The notes under the pieces: generated by a model | The model's input: only the letters and a program-made list of their open reading frames with translations | The model's database searches: none | Told to the model about the DNA's origin: nothing | IMG/VR virus record: IMGVR_UViG_3300019458_000027 | Span: 40,919-104,918 of that record | From: a virus | Strand: one strand, 5' to 3' | Length of the DNA stretch: 64,000 nucleotides | Shown: in pieces, positions 47,294-55,358 of the stretch | Layout of the letters: every line of letters starts with the position of its first letter | Position numbering within the stretch: the stretch's first letter is position 1 | Made by a program: the position numbers and the translations under genes

Positions 47294-47728
47294 TTATCCT
47301 CCTAGATTTTTTGTCAGTGATTTTTCTGAAAGTAACGCTTCCTGATTCTTCTTAGTCGTATTGACTATTTGTTCACACTTGAGCATTTGGGCTTCGGCAA
47401 AGTCCCGAAGGAAACGCTCCTTTGCCACCGCAAAGCTGGCTTCTCTCTCTGCCACGGCAGAAACGAATTTATCCGTGGTAAGACGCTTGCTATTAACATA
47501 GGTCCCAACTTCGTTGTTGGTCTTTACGGCACTTGCTGTCTTAAATCTCGGTATCCAGAAACAATAATGCGCCGTTCCTGCATTCATCCACCGAGAGTTT
47601 GTGTCTGGGTCTAACGTCCTACCACTCAGCACCCACTCTAATAGCTCGTTGGCAATTTTATCAACGGCGGTGGCCGATTCCAACCAGTCGGTCGGAATTT
47701 CGCTCGTAAAATCACCTTGGATTGGCAC
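47294..47728 (-). CDS. Hypothetical protein, 144 aa
   Basis: The first half contains DWLESATAVDKIANELLEWV and WMNAGTAHYCFWIPRF; the second half is helical (FAVAKERFLRDFAEAQMLKC). It is directly upstream of ssb, so a replication accessory role is plausible. No family is recognised. Confidence 0.6.
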   Translation of the reverse strand: MPIQGDFTSEIPTDWLESATAVDKIANELLEWVLSGRTLDPDTNSRWMNAGTAHYCFWIPRFKTASAVKTNNEVGTYVNSKRLTTDKFVSAVAEREASFAVAKERFLRDFAEAQMLKCEQIVNTTKKNQEALLSEKSLTKNLGG

Positions 47729-47912
47729 TAGAGGCCTCCTTTACTAGGTTAACCAATTCAATCCATTCATCGGCATCGAAGAACATGGTAATACCCTTAT
47801 CAAACAATTCCACAATCACCATGTCCTCGTCAACGTGGACGGAGCCATAGTCATTGGCGGCAAGGTGTCCTAACTCGTCGTTCCCCTCGGATTCATTCCT
47901 ATATTTAGGCAT
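47712..47912 (-). CDS. Small acidic protein, 66 aa
   Basis: The start is at MPKYRNESEGNDELGHLAAN, overlapping the upstream stop; an ATG at 47930 is an alternative. The centre (SVHVDEDMVIVELFDKGITM) is beta-like. No family is recognised. Confidence 0.55.
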   Translation of the reverse strand: MPKYRNESEGNDELGHLAANDYGSVHVDEDMVIVELFDKGITMFFDADEWIELVNLVKEASSANPR

Positions 47913-48102
47913 TGGGAGACGGCTTCTCATGAAGATCGGTTTTCATCAACTCAACAAGCTTTACCGTCAATTCCTTATTGACAGTTTCTAGAGACTCCCC
48001 ATCCTCTATCTCGGCCTCCAACTCATTCTCCACACGGAGAGATTCATAATTGCCGAGATTCTTGACCTTCCCAAATCTTTTAGTCAATCGTGTAATTTTC
48101 AT
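47905..48102 (-). CDS. Small protein, 65 aa
   Basis: The start MKITRLTKRFGKVKNLGNYE follows GAGG. The C-terminal half is helical (LETVNKELTVKLVELMKTDL). It sits between the polymerase gene and a small acidic gene. This general pattern, a basic beta hairpin followed by a helix, is frequent in phage replication loci; the function is unknown. Confidence 0.6.
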   Translation of the reverse strand: MKITRLTKRFGKVKNLGNYESLRVENELEAEIEDGESLETVNKELTVKLVELMKTDLHEKPSPNA

Positions 48103-48110
48103 GGCTACCT

Positions 48111-50645
48111 CTATTTTACCCCCACAACCTCTTCCGAGACTTTCTCCATCTGACCCCATGACTTCCCCACCTTGAGGTCTATTTCAATGGGAACCCTTCT
48201 CTCCAATTCTGTAAATACAGAGGGGTATTCAGTCATGTCTTTCCTAATAATTTTAATGACCTCATCTTTTTCCCCTTCTGGAACCTCCAACACTATTGAA
48301 TCATGAACTGTTAAAACGAAGCGGGATTTTAAAGCTCTCTGCTTTAATGATATACTCATTCTAACCATAGCATTATATAAAGTGTCGGCGGTATTTGCTT
48401 GGATAATCGAATTAGTGGCTTGCCGTTGGGCCTCTTCCTGCTTATCTTCATCTGAACTCAATATGGCCGGTAATCTCCTAGCCCTACCATAATGACTTCG
48501 TACCTCCAGGTGTTCTTTAAGCTCGGCTGTGATGGCGTATTCCCATCTCCGTGCCGTTGAGTAACGGCGGTAAAAACGAGTAATAATTTCGGTCGCCTTA
48601 TCCTCTGAAATCTTTAACCTCTTAGCGAGAGTGTATGAGCTAATTTTGAAGATCATTGAGTACACAACCGTTTTAGCAACAGACCTTTGCTCTTGAGTAA
48701 CCTTGTCCTGGGGAGTATTGAAAATCTCCGACGCAATTAGCTTATGAATATCCACACCACTAGTCAAGTCCTCGGCCATTTTATCGTCTCTGGAATACAT
48801 GGCCCACATTCTAAAGTCCATCTGCCGATAGTCGGCCTCTAAGAAAATAAACCCTGGGTCTGGAATGAAAATCTCTTTGATCTCATGATCTCTAATGATG
48901 TTTTGTAGGTTGGGGTCTCGGCTGGATAGTCTACCAATCACCGTGCCGTGTTGCAAGTAATGCGTATGAAGTCTTCCCTCGCTATCTATTCGCTCCTTAA
49001 TGCCATCAATATAGGTGCTGATAAGCTTCTGAACGCTTCGGTATTGAACGATCATGTTGGGAATCTCATGACGATCGGCCACTTCTTTAAGAACCTCTTC
49101 ATCCGTAGAGGCGTTCCCGGTGGCCGTCTCTTTCACTGACTTCAATCTAAGAACGTCAAACAATAACACTCTTAATTGGACGGGGGAGCCAAAGTTAAAC
49201 GGCTCCGGCTCGTGAATCTTCTTAGATTTGACTACCTCGGACATGGTATTGCCGTGCTCGTCAATCGTCCTTTTTACTTTATTATTCTTTCGATTGGCTA
49301 TAAGCTGTTCGGCTTGCTTTACCTCAGGAAATCCTCTGAGACGGTGATCTAAGTCCTCCAGGATATCTCCATACTTTTTCTTAAAATACTCCAACTTTTT
49401 CATGTCAATTCTAATCCCTCTCCACTCCATATCGAGCAGAACATTAGTCATTGGCATGACAATCTTCTTAAATAGAAGATCAAGGTTGGCAGGGCCTCTA
49501 TAGCTGATATCGTATTTTAGTTTTGGTTCGAAAAGCTCCTTTAACCGTAGAGTGCAATCGGCGTCGGCACCACAATATTGCCACAAATCTTCATCGGGAG
49601 CTTCATTAAGCTTTATATTTCCATCCTCTACCTTTCGAAACTCCCTAAGCTTTTCTTCATAGCCGCCCATGTCGATATCGGGGAGCCAAGCTAGCTGTTT
49701 CAATCCATGATCGGAATTTTCGTCTAGAAGGTGATGGGCCAGCATGGTATCAAAATCGTAACCATTGACTTCAACGCCCACGTCCCTAAGAAACTTTCTA
49801 TCAAAATTACCGTTGTGGCCCACCTTATGAATTTCATTGTTTGAAAAGAACGGTTTCAATAAATCTAAGATTTCTTTACTCTTCATGTCGGTGATCACGT
49901 GGGCCTCTCCCTTTTTCCAAGAGAAGGCAATACAACGAATTTCTCCAGTATGATGGTCTAAACTGGTGGTTTCAATATCGAAGCTAACCCATTCTTGGGA
50001 GTTTAATTGACCAACCAACCCCTCTACTTCCTGAGGAGTTTTATATAAAGTAACCTTGGTGGGGTCTGGTCTAGTTATTTCACCGGTCGTGGCTAGCTCG
50101 TTGATAAGCTTCAAGTCTGTGATCATGGCTTCACGGATTCTTGGTTGAACCGATTCCCTTAGTACATATGATGGATGAAACGTGGGGATGATATGGGCTT
50201 TATATTTCTCAGACCAAACTGGTGTACCTCTCATCTTAGTGATACCGAGGGTTTTGCCTAGGATTCTCTTCATTGCATCGTTACCTAAAACACCAATTAC
50301 AGTAGGTTTGATGAGGGCAATTTCTTCCTCTAGTTTAGAGAAACAAACTTCTACTTCCTCAGGTGTGGGGGGTCTATCTTTACCATTATCTTGGGTTCTG
50401 AAAAAGACGGTGTTGGTAATCCAAATGGAGGGTCTATCAATCCCCGCTTGCTTCAAACAATCATTTAGCAACTGGCCGGCGGGGCCGATAAATGGACGAC
50501 CTACGACTTCTTCATCCCTACCAGGAGACATTCCTAATAGAAGTATCTTAGCTAATTTATTGCCTTCCCCGGACACAGACTTGACCTTCATCCCTTTGAA
50601 AGCAGTTTCAAACGTCGTCGCAGGAACGAAGGTCAAGTCGCTCAT
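48111..50645 (-). CDS. Uracil-DNA glycosylase / DNA polymerase I fusion
   Basis: Residues 1-190 match family 4 uracil-DNA glycosylases (LLGMSPGRDEEVVGRPFIGP, FHPSYVLRE). Residues 210-400 are a 3'-5' exonuclease (VSFDIETTSLD, HNGNFDRKFL, YCGADADC). Residues 430-844 are an A-family polymerase: motif A EADYRQMDFRMWAMYS, O-helix region RSVAKTVVYSMIFKISSY, motif C VHDSIVLEV. SPO1-type phages have a similar fusion. The O-helix has Tyr and Phe where E. coli Pol I has Phe762 and Tyr766, and the steric-gate Glu is Asp. In a PurZ genome this is the DpoZ candidate. Confidence 0.9.
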   Translation of the reverse strand: MSDLTFVPATTFETAFKGMKVKSVSGEGNKLAKILLLGMSPGRDEEVVGRPFIGPAGQLLNDCLKQAGIDRPSIWITNTVFFRTQDNGKDRPPTPEEVEVCFSKLEEEIALIKPTVIGVLGNDAMKRILGKTLGITKMRGTPVWSEKYKAHIIPTFHPSYVLRESVQPRIREAMITDLKLINELATTGEITRPDPTKVTLYKTPQEVEGLVGQLNSQEWVSFDIETTSLDHHTGEIRCIAFSWKKGEAHVITDMKSKEILDLLKPFFSNNEIHKVGHNGNFDRKFLRDVGVEVNGYDFDTMLAHHLLDENSDHGLKQLAWLPDIDMGGYEEKLREFRKVEDGNIKLNEAPDEDLWQYCGADADCTLRLKELFEPKLKYDISYRGPANLDLLFKKIVMPMTNVLLDMEWRGIRIDMKKLEYFKKKYGDILEDLDHRLRGFPEVKQAEQLIANRKNNKVKRTIDEHGNTMSEVVKSKKIHEPEPFNFGSPVQLRVLLFDVLRLKSVKETATGNASTDEEVLKEVADRHEIPNMIVQYRSVQKLISTYIDGIKERIDSEGRLHTHYLQHGTVIGRLSSRDPNLQNIIRDHEIKEIFIPDPGFIFLEADYRQMDFRMWAMYSRDDKMAEDLTSGVDIHKLIASEIFNTPQDKVTQEQRSVAKTVVYSMIFKISSYTLAKRLKISEDKATEIITRFYRRYSTARRWEYAITAELKEHLEVRSHYGRARRLPAILSSDEDKQEEAQRQATNSIIQANTADTLYNAMVRMSISLKQRALKSRFVLTVHDSIVLEVPEGEKDEVIKIIRKDMTEYPSVFTELERRVPIEIDLKVGKSWGQMEKVSEEVVGVK

Positions 50646-50648
50646 CTT

Positions 50649-50876
50649 TTATTCTTGTGGTGCAACAGACGGTGCTGTTTGTGTTGGCTTTGCGGTGCTG
50701 GCCGTCTCGATATCTAGAGGACGGATGGTTTTGAACTGACGGGTGTTTGTAATGGCGTTCTCAATCATCGCCGTTACTTTTCTCTCCAGAACGGCTAAAG
50801 CGTCCTTCTGGATGAGCTTCCCTTTCTCATGAACCAACTTTTTCACAGCACTATTATTCACAAATCCCATAGCCAT
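50649..50876 (-). CDS. Histone-fold-like DNA-binding protein
   Basis: The first 60 of 75 residues resemble an archaeal histone: AVKKLVHEKGKLIQKDALAV (helix 1, loop, start of the long helix), EAITNT-type continuation, then QFKTIRPLDIETA, matching the HMf pattern GRKTIKAEDIELA. The last 15 residues are a Pro/Thr/Ala tail. It has its own strong promoter and an AGGAGG site, indicating high expression. A role in compacting or organising phage DNA is inferred. Bacterial histone-fold proteins exist, but phage examples are rare. Confidence 0.6.
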   Translation of the reverse strand: MAMGFVNNSAVKKLVHEKGKLIQKDALAVLERKVTAMIENAITNTRQFKTIRPLDIETASTAKPTQTAPSVAPQE

Positions 50877-50913
50877 TGTCAGTATCCTCCTAAGTTAACA
50901 ATCTTCCACCGGA

Positions 50914-50943
50914 AGTATACCACATAAAGGTATTCTTTGTCAA
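50914..50943 (-). promoter_or_regulatory. Promoter P1 of the histone-like gene
   Basis: TTGACA (50938-50943), 18 bases, TATACT (50914-50919), preceded by TGTGG as an extended -10. CCGG lies just upstream of -35 and just downstream of -10, and CTTCC-GGT-GGAAG forms a small palindrome at the expected transcription start. The same layout recurs at 60797 and 62737. Confidence 0.8.
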
Positions 50944-51113
50944 CCGGCGGTATAAAACAAACCCTCTAAAGCTATAACCACACCATCTAAAGAGTTAATG
51001 ATCTCATCCAATTCCTCTTCTGTCGTTACACGCTTTAAATCAATAGCCAACACCCTTAGAGATTGAGATTCTTTAATGACACTATTTACTTGGTCTTTCG
51101 TAAGGTTCCTCAT
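50940..51113 (-). CDS. Small helical protein, 57 aa
   Basis: The ORF starts MRNLTKDQVNSVIKESQSLR and contains helix-rich TEEELDEIINSLDGVVIALE. Its ATG overlaps the upstream stop as ATGA and its stop overlaps the -35 of promoter P1. No family is recognised. Confidence 0.6.
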   Translation of the reverse strand: MRNLTKDQVNSVIKESQSLRVLAIDLKRVTTEEELDEIINSLDGVVIALEGLFYTAG

Positions 51114-51472
51114 TTACTAACCTCCAGAATTTGCCAATGTTCATATTCGTAGTCATGATCTTTACGATAATTCAATAACTCTTTAATAGCCCTAATATCA
51201 CCCTTCTTTGCTTTAGTATATAAATTGAACTGGTATAGGTGTGATCTAAGCTCTTCTTCATAATCATTAGGTTTGTGGCCCTCGCATTGATGGGTGCAAC
51301 TCTCTAACTCCTTTCTAGTGTCGTCGGGATAATCTAGATCGGAATATACCTCCCATTCGGTACGAAGGAGTTTAAATAATGATTTAAAAGCTTTATCTTC
51401 AAGCTCCTTAGTAGAAATATCCCAAATGGTTGGGTCGATCTTCCTATTTTCATAAACCAATACTTTTTTCAT
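51110..51472 (-). CDS. Hypothetical protein, 120 aa
   Basis: The protein starts MKKVLVYENRKIDPTIWDIS, has a central CTHQCEGHKPND pair, and ends in helical DIRAIKELLNYRKDHDYEYE. It lies between the primase-helicase and the histone-like gene. No family is recognised. Confidence 0.6.
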   Translation of the reverse strand: MKKVLVYENRKIDPTIWDISTKELEDKAFKSLFKLLRTEWEVYSDLDYPDDTRKELESCTHQCEGHKPNDYEEELRSHLYQFNLYTKAKKGDIRAIKELLNYRKDHDYEYEHWQILEVSK

Positions 51473-51490
51473 ACCGGTATTATACCTCTT

Positions 51491-53881
51491 TTAAGATTTT
51501 CCCTTCGGGTTTAACACCATCTCTCGGTACATTCTCATCTCTAGATCGGAGCACTCCACCACCTTAGATTTGTCGGTGTAGAACTTATAATACAGAACCC
51601 CTTTGAACTCTTCTACCTTATTTTTGCCGAAGATGAACTCAACGATAGGATAAACCTTTTTCTTACCGGGAGCGATTTCCTCGTCAAAGTAAAGATCAGA
51701 CTGTCCACGTGCCGCCAACTCATTGTAGATCATCATAATTACGTCGGCATCGAAGGCGAAGCTTCCAGTCTCTTTAATATCGTCCAGGGTAGGACGTGCT
51801 CCTGGGCTGTTAAGTTTACGAAGCTCAGCCGTCGTAACCAACGGAATCTGGTTATCGTCGATAATCCCCTTCAACTCCTTGCTCAACCTAACATACATCG
51901 CCCTAATATCTTTCTCACCAGGAACGGTAAGCTTGTGAAGGTTGTCAATAAATAGCACCAGCTTACGATCTTTACCAGCAATCTCTTTATAAAGCTGTAC
52001 CAATCTCTTGACTTGCTCAAGGTTCTGTACCGTACCATCGTCTTTCACGGCCAAACAATCTTTAAAGTTTATGACCTCTTGGCCTTGGCCGGCCTTTGGG
52101 GAAACAACGGACGATAACGTGCTTTTTCCCGGAAGGGGGCCAAGGGGGGAACCAAAGGCACTAACGGCCATATATCTTTTAGTCAATAAATCGGCCTTCT
52201 CAGCGTCAGATATCTTGTCGTTATTAACTATATGCTCGACAGGGTTTTTGATAAGTCGTATCGGCAACCCACCGTGGAGTGCCTCAAACCTTGGGATAGT
52301 TTTGCTCAAATTATCATCAATACTTAAATATAAAACAAACACCTTACCTGGATTGTTTAATAATACCCCATAAGCGAGAGACATTAATATCGCAGACTTA
52401 CCAATATTAGTCTCTCCAGCGATGATGTGATATGCGTCTTGCAGACCCTCCAACTTCTGATCAAAGATTGGAAATCCAGTTACCAATCCAAGCATTCCGT
52501 TTCTCGACCAAGCCCGTCTCTCTAGGTCATCAACATCGGTCTCGAATGTCCTTTTCTCTTGAAGTACCTCTACAGATGAGATTTGGTATTCTACCCCTTT
52601 CGTGGTTGCAATTCGCTCCAATTCATTGAGAATGGTTTCCTCTCGAACTTTGAGAGCTTTCGCCATCTTCTTAGCCATTTGATCACGTTCAATGAATGAA
52701 GGATTGGTGAGAATATAATCAAGCAACTTCTCCCTCATGGTGCTGTCATTCGGGCTATTAGCACATCGAACTAATTGATAGTCAAATGATGATACCTCAG
52801 GAAGAGCATCAAACGCATCACGCTTATATTTCTGTAGGAACTCATCAACATCTTTTACTGGTGTCTCAGGGCTGAGTGGTAGTTTGATGAGAATATCAAG
52901 CCCTCTTTGCACTTTACATGTTGTTTCTAGAATCTGGTGGAGACAATTCATTCCAACATCGTCAAGATCGGGGCAGATTACTAATTGTTTGACCCCCGCC
53001 CGAACCAAAGACTTATAGTGGCTCTCGGTGAAAGCCGTCCCCATCATCGCAACAGCGTTAAACACACCATAAGAAGCCATTGTCCATACATCGGCATTAC
53101 CTTCAACCAAGTACACCTTCTCCTGCCCTTTAACGTTATATAGGTTATATAACGTATCCATCTTTCGGAACAACTCAGTGGTTGTCGTGGTAGCATAGCG
53201 GTTATCACTTTCAGGTGAGACCCCAGGAATTAGTCGGGAACCGAACGCAACCACCCTACCGTGATAGTCTTTAATTGGGTATATCAATCTACGATCAAGA
53301 GCCACGGCCGATGTAACACCCGATTCTCGAAGCTCCTGGTCGGGATAACCAAACTTCGTTCTAAGGAGATCGATGAGCTTCTCATACTTACAATAGCCAA
53401 ACTCGAAGGTGTCAAACACTCTGTTCCATCCACGATCAGCGATATATTTTTTGATCGGTGCTAGTTCGGCATTTTCATTCTTCAATACACCGTGAATGAT
53501 AGTATTCGCCGTGGTTAGGATAGAGCGAAGTCTCTCCTGCTTCTTCTCCTCAGGAGAAAGCTCCTCGGTCTCATATATGATCTTGAACCGATCGGCCAAA
53601 GACATAACGATATCAACAAAGGACTGTCCACCCATTTCTTTATTTTCAAACAGAGACATAGCAGTTAGAATATCCCCCGATTCCTCACAGGCAAAACATT
53701 TCCAACGGGTATCATCATCGGGGGCGAAAGCGGCGGCGGGTTTTGAATCGTTGTTCTTATGAACCTTACGGTTTGGACATTGAAAGTGAGTACGGCTGAA
53801 CTCAGTACCAATCTGCTCCAAGTATTCTCGAAGATGCGGTTTAAGCTGATTGACTAGAGTTTCCAGATTTCGAACCTTCAC
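51491..53881 (-). CDS. Primase-helicase
   Basis: The 796-residue fusion has an N-terminal CHC2-type zinc domain (HFQCPNRKVHKNN and KCFACEESGDI, residues 30-75), a TOPRIM domain (VYLVEGNADVWTM near 245 and VICPDLDDVG near 290) and a DnaB-type RecA motor (Walker A IIAGETNIGKSAILM near 480, Walker B KLVLFIDNLHKL near 640, LVTTAELRKL). It resembles the T7 gp4 arrangement but is longer. It opens the fork and lays RNA primers for the PolA-type polymerase. The start is a GTG overlapping the RNase H stop. Confidence 0.9.
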   Translation of the reverse strand: MKVRNLETLVNQLKPHLREYLEQIGTEFSRTHFQCPNRKVHKNNDSKPAAAFAPDDDTRWKCFACEESGDILTAMSLFENKEMGGQSFVDIVMSLADRFKIIYETEELSPEEKKQERLRSILTTANTIIHGVLKNENAELAPIKKYIADRGWNRVFDTFEFGYCKYEKLIDLLRTKFGYPDQELRESGVTSAVALDRRLIYPIKDYHGRVVAFGSRLIPGVSPESDNRYATTTTTELFRKMDTLYNLYNVKGQEKVYLVEGNADVWTMASYGVFNAVAMMGTAFTESHYKSLVRAGVKQLVICPDLDDVGMNCLHQILETTCKVQRGLDILIKLPLSPETPVKDVDEFLQKYKRDAFDALPEVSSFDYQLVRCANSPNDSTMREKLLDYILTNPSFIERDQMAKKMAKALKVREETILNELERIATTKGVEYQISSVEVLQEKRTFETDVDDLERRAWSRNGMLGLVTGFPIFDQKLEGLQDAYHIIAGETNIGKSAILMSLAYGVLLNNPGKVFVLYLSIDDNLSKTIPRFEALHGGLPIRLIKNPVEHIVNNDKISDAEKADLLTKRYMAVSAFGSPLGPLPGKSTLSSVVSPKAGQGQEVINFKDCLAVKDDGTVQNLEQVKRLVQLYKEIAGKDRKLVLFIDNLHKLTVPGEKDIRAMYVRLSKELKGIIDDNQIPLVTTAELRKLNSPGARPTLDDIKETGSFAFDADVIMMIYNELAARGQSDLYFDEEIAPGKKKVYPIVEFIFGKNKVEEFKGVLYYKFYTDKSKVVECSDLEMRMYREMVLNPKGKS

Positions 53882-54288
53882 GGCAACTCCTTCCTTGCGG
53901 CCTTGGCAAGTTTATCACAGATTTCATTCTCTACATGACCACTATGGCCCTTGATATGTTGATACTGTACTTGTAATTTTCTTTCTCTGATAAGATCGTC
54001 GATATCCCGACAAATGGCTGCGCAACCTGGATTCTTCCGTTGCCAACCGTTATACAGCCAACCAATTACTAATCGGGAGTCGGTTACCACTAGAACTTCT
54101 TCACCGTTCTCGATGGTTCTTAATCCTTCTAATACCGCCATAAGCTCCATTTGGTTATTGGTGGTGTTCTCCACCCTACCAGAATAAGTACGTTGACCTG
54201 GGACCATCGTACCTGTAACGAGGACTCCCCAACCCCCAACCCCGCCTGTCTTACCATTAGAACTACCATCAGTATAAAGGGTAATCAT
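53878..54288 (-). CDS. rnhA: Ribonuclease HI
   Basis: The 136-residue protein has the RNase HI catalytic set: LYTDGSSNG, NNQMELMAVLEGL, VVTDSRLVIGWL and GHSGHVENEICDKLAK. Length is normal. It removes RNA primers. It overlaps the primase-helicase gene, consistent with joint action. Confidence 0.9.
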   Translation of the reverse strand: MITLYTDGSSNGKTGGVGGWGVLVTGTMVPGQRTYSGRVENTTNNQMELMAVLEGLRTIENGEEVLVVTDSRLVIGWLYNGWQRKNPGCAAICRDIDDLIRERKLQVQYQHIKGHSGHVENEICDKLAKAARKELP

Positions 54289-54815
54289 TCTTCTGATTTT
54301 GCATGGGTCTTAGCTACAGCGAGTTTTGCGCTGTGATAGATCAATTCCTTTTCTGCTCTCCTAACACAATCTCTATGGTAGTGAACGTGCCAACTCCAAT
54401 TCTTAGTTTCCCTCTCTTTCCTAAGCATTCTACGTTGCTCTTCAATCGTGTGATTGGCCACAAGCTCCTTTGCCCGAACCTGAGCAGATTCCTCATCAGG
54501 GTAAAGATTTTCCTCATCCGTTCGGTAGCATCCATTGAAACCGTATCTTACCACATGTTCTTCCATTTCAATTTGTGTGATTGTAACTTCCCGAACATTA
54601 GGGAAAGCTTCATACTCTATCACAAATCCTCTTGGGTATTCAAGACCAGGAGCACAGCCCATACAATCAACGGTTACCTGGGAATTGTCTCCTAAAATAA
54701 CGGTTAGAAAGAGTTTACCGAAGCATTCAGGGCAAGGGATATGCTTTTCCCTTGTATCTAAAGTAGAATACCACGCTTTATCGCCCAATTTAAATTTAAC
54801 GGCTATCTCGCTCAT
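54285..54815 (-). CDS. Zinc-binding hypothetical protein, 176 aa
   Basis: The N-terminal domain has CPECFGK and CMGCAPG, a zinc ribbon inside a beta domain (KFKLGDKAWYSTL). The C-terminal part is helical and charged. It resembles small RNA-binding or nuclease adaptors but has no named family. Confidence 0.6.
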   Translation of the reverse strand: MSEIAVKFKLGDKAWYSTLDTREKHIPCPECFGKLFLTVILGDNSQVTVDCMGCAPGLEYPRGFVIEYEAFPNVREVTITQIEMEEHVVRYGFNGCYRTDEENLYPDEESAQVRAKELVANHTIEEQRRMLRKERETKNWSWHVHYHRDCVRRAEKELIYHSAKLAVAKTHAKSEE

Positions 54816-54922
54816 TTATCATCCTCCTCTTGTTGCTCTGGCCAAATGTCGTAACAATCACAAGTGCACGGCCTGTCAATCCAAATTAGGCAATAAATAG
54901 AATGTCTACCAATGTTGCTCAA
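54812..54922 (-). CDS. Cys-rich microprotein, 36 aa, TTG start
   Basis: A TTG that overlaps the upstream stop as TTGA follows AAGGAGG. The ORF reads LSNIGRHSIYCLIWIDRPCT then CDCYDIWPEQQ and an acidic end. The CTCDC core resembles those of the microproteins at 55281 and 26719. It ends overlapping the next ATG. Confidence 0.5.
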   Translation of the reverse strand: MSNIGRHSIYCLIWIDRPCTCDCYDIWPEQQEEDDK

Positions 54923-55284
54923 TCCTCTTCCTCCTTCCACTCGTTACCGTCTTTGTCCCATCGATACTTACAAAGATGGCATTGATATTCCGTGTTTTTA
55001 TAATACCTCGCATAACTACTATGGGAGAAGGTATTGTAAACGGAAATATCATCGTACTCGGCTTTTCCGCACTTGGGGCAACTCATCCTCTTCATAAGGA
55101 AATCTGTCCATTTACTCTCTAGGTCATGATCTACGAGCAATCTAGGGTCCTCGGCAAGCCAATTTAGAAAGGTCTCAGCTACATCGGCGTCTCGCATGAG
55201 AGGCCCGAAAGCCCAATCGGTCGTGGAGCAGTAGAAAACAGCTTGCCCCGAATCTTTATCTATTAGGATTCGTACACCCATCAT
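54919..55284 (-). CDS. Zinc-ribbon hypothetical protein, 121 aa
   Basis: The N-terminal half is beta/alpha (ILIDKDSGQAVFYCSTTDW). The C-terminal half has CPKCGKAEYDD near residue 69 and CHLCKYRW near 102, a zinc ribbon. It is flanked by the two Cys-rich microproteins. Function is unknown. Confidence 0.65.
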   Translation of the reverse strand: MMGVRILIDKDSGQAVFYCSTTDWAFGPLMRDADVAETFLNWLAEDPRLLVDHDLESKWTDFLMKRMSCPKCGKAEYDDISVYNTFSHSSYARYYKNTEYQCHLCKYRWDKDGNEWKEEED

Positions 55285-55358
55285 TTGTCCTCCTTACATG
55301 AGCAATCGCATTTACCATGACAATGTACACCCTCTCGACAGTATAAACAAATGTACAC
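55281..55358 (-). CDS. Cys-rich microprotein, 25 aa, GTG start
   Basis: A GTG directly after the kinase stop, with AAGGAA upstream, opens VYICLYCREGVHCHGKCDCS and ends CKEDK. Six Cys and one His make metal binding likely. The end overlaps the next ATG. Confidence 0.5.
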   Translation of the reverse strand: MYICLYCREGVHCHGKCDCSCKEDK

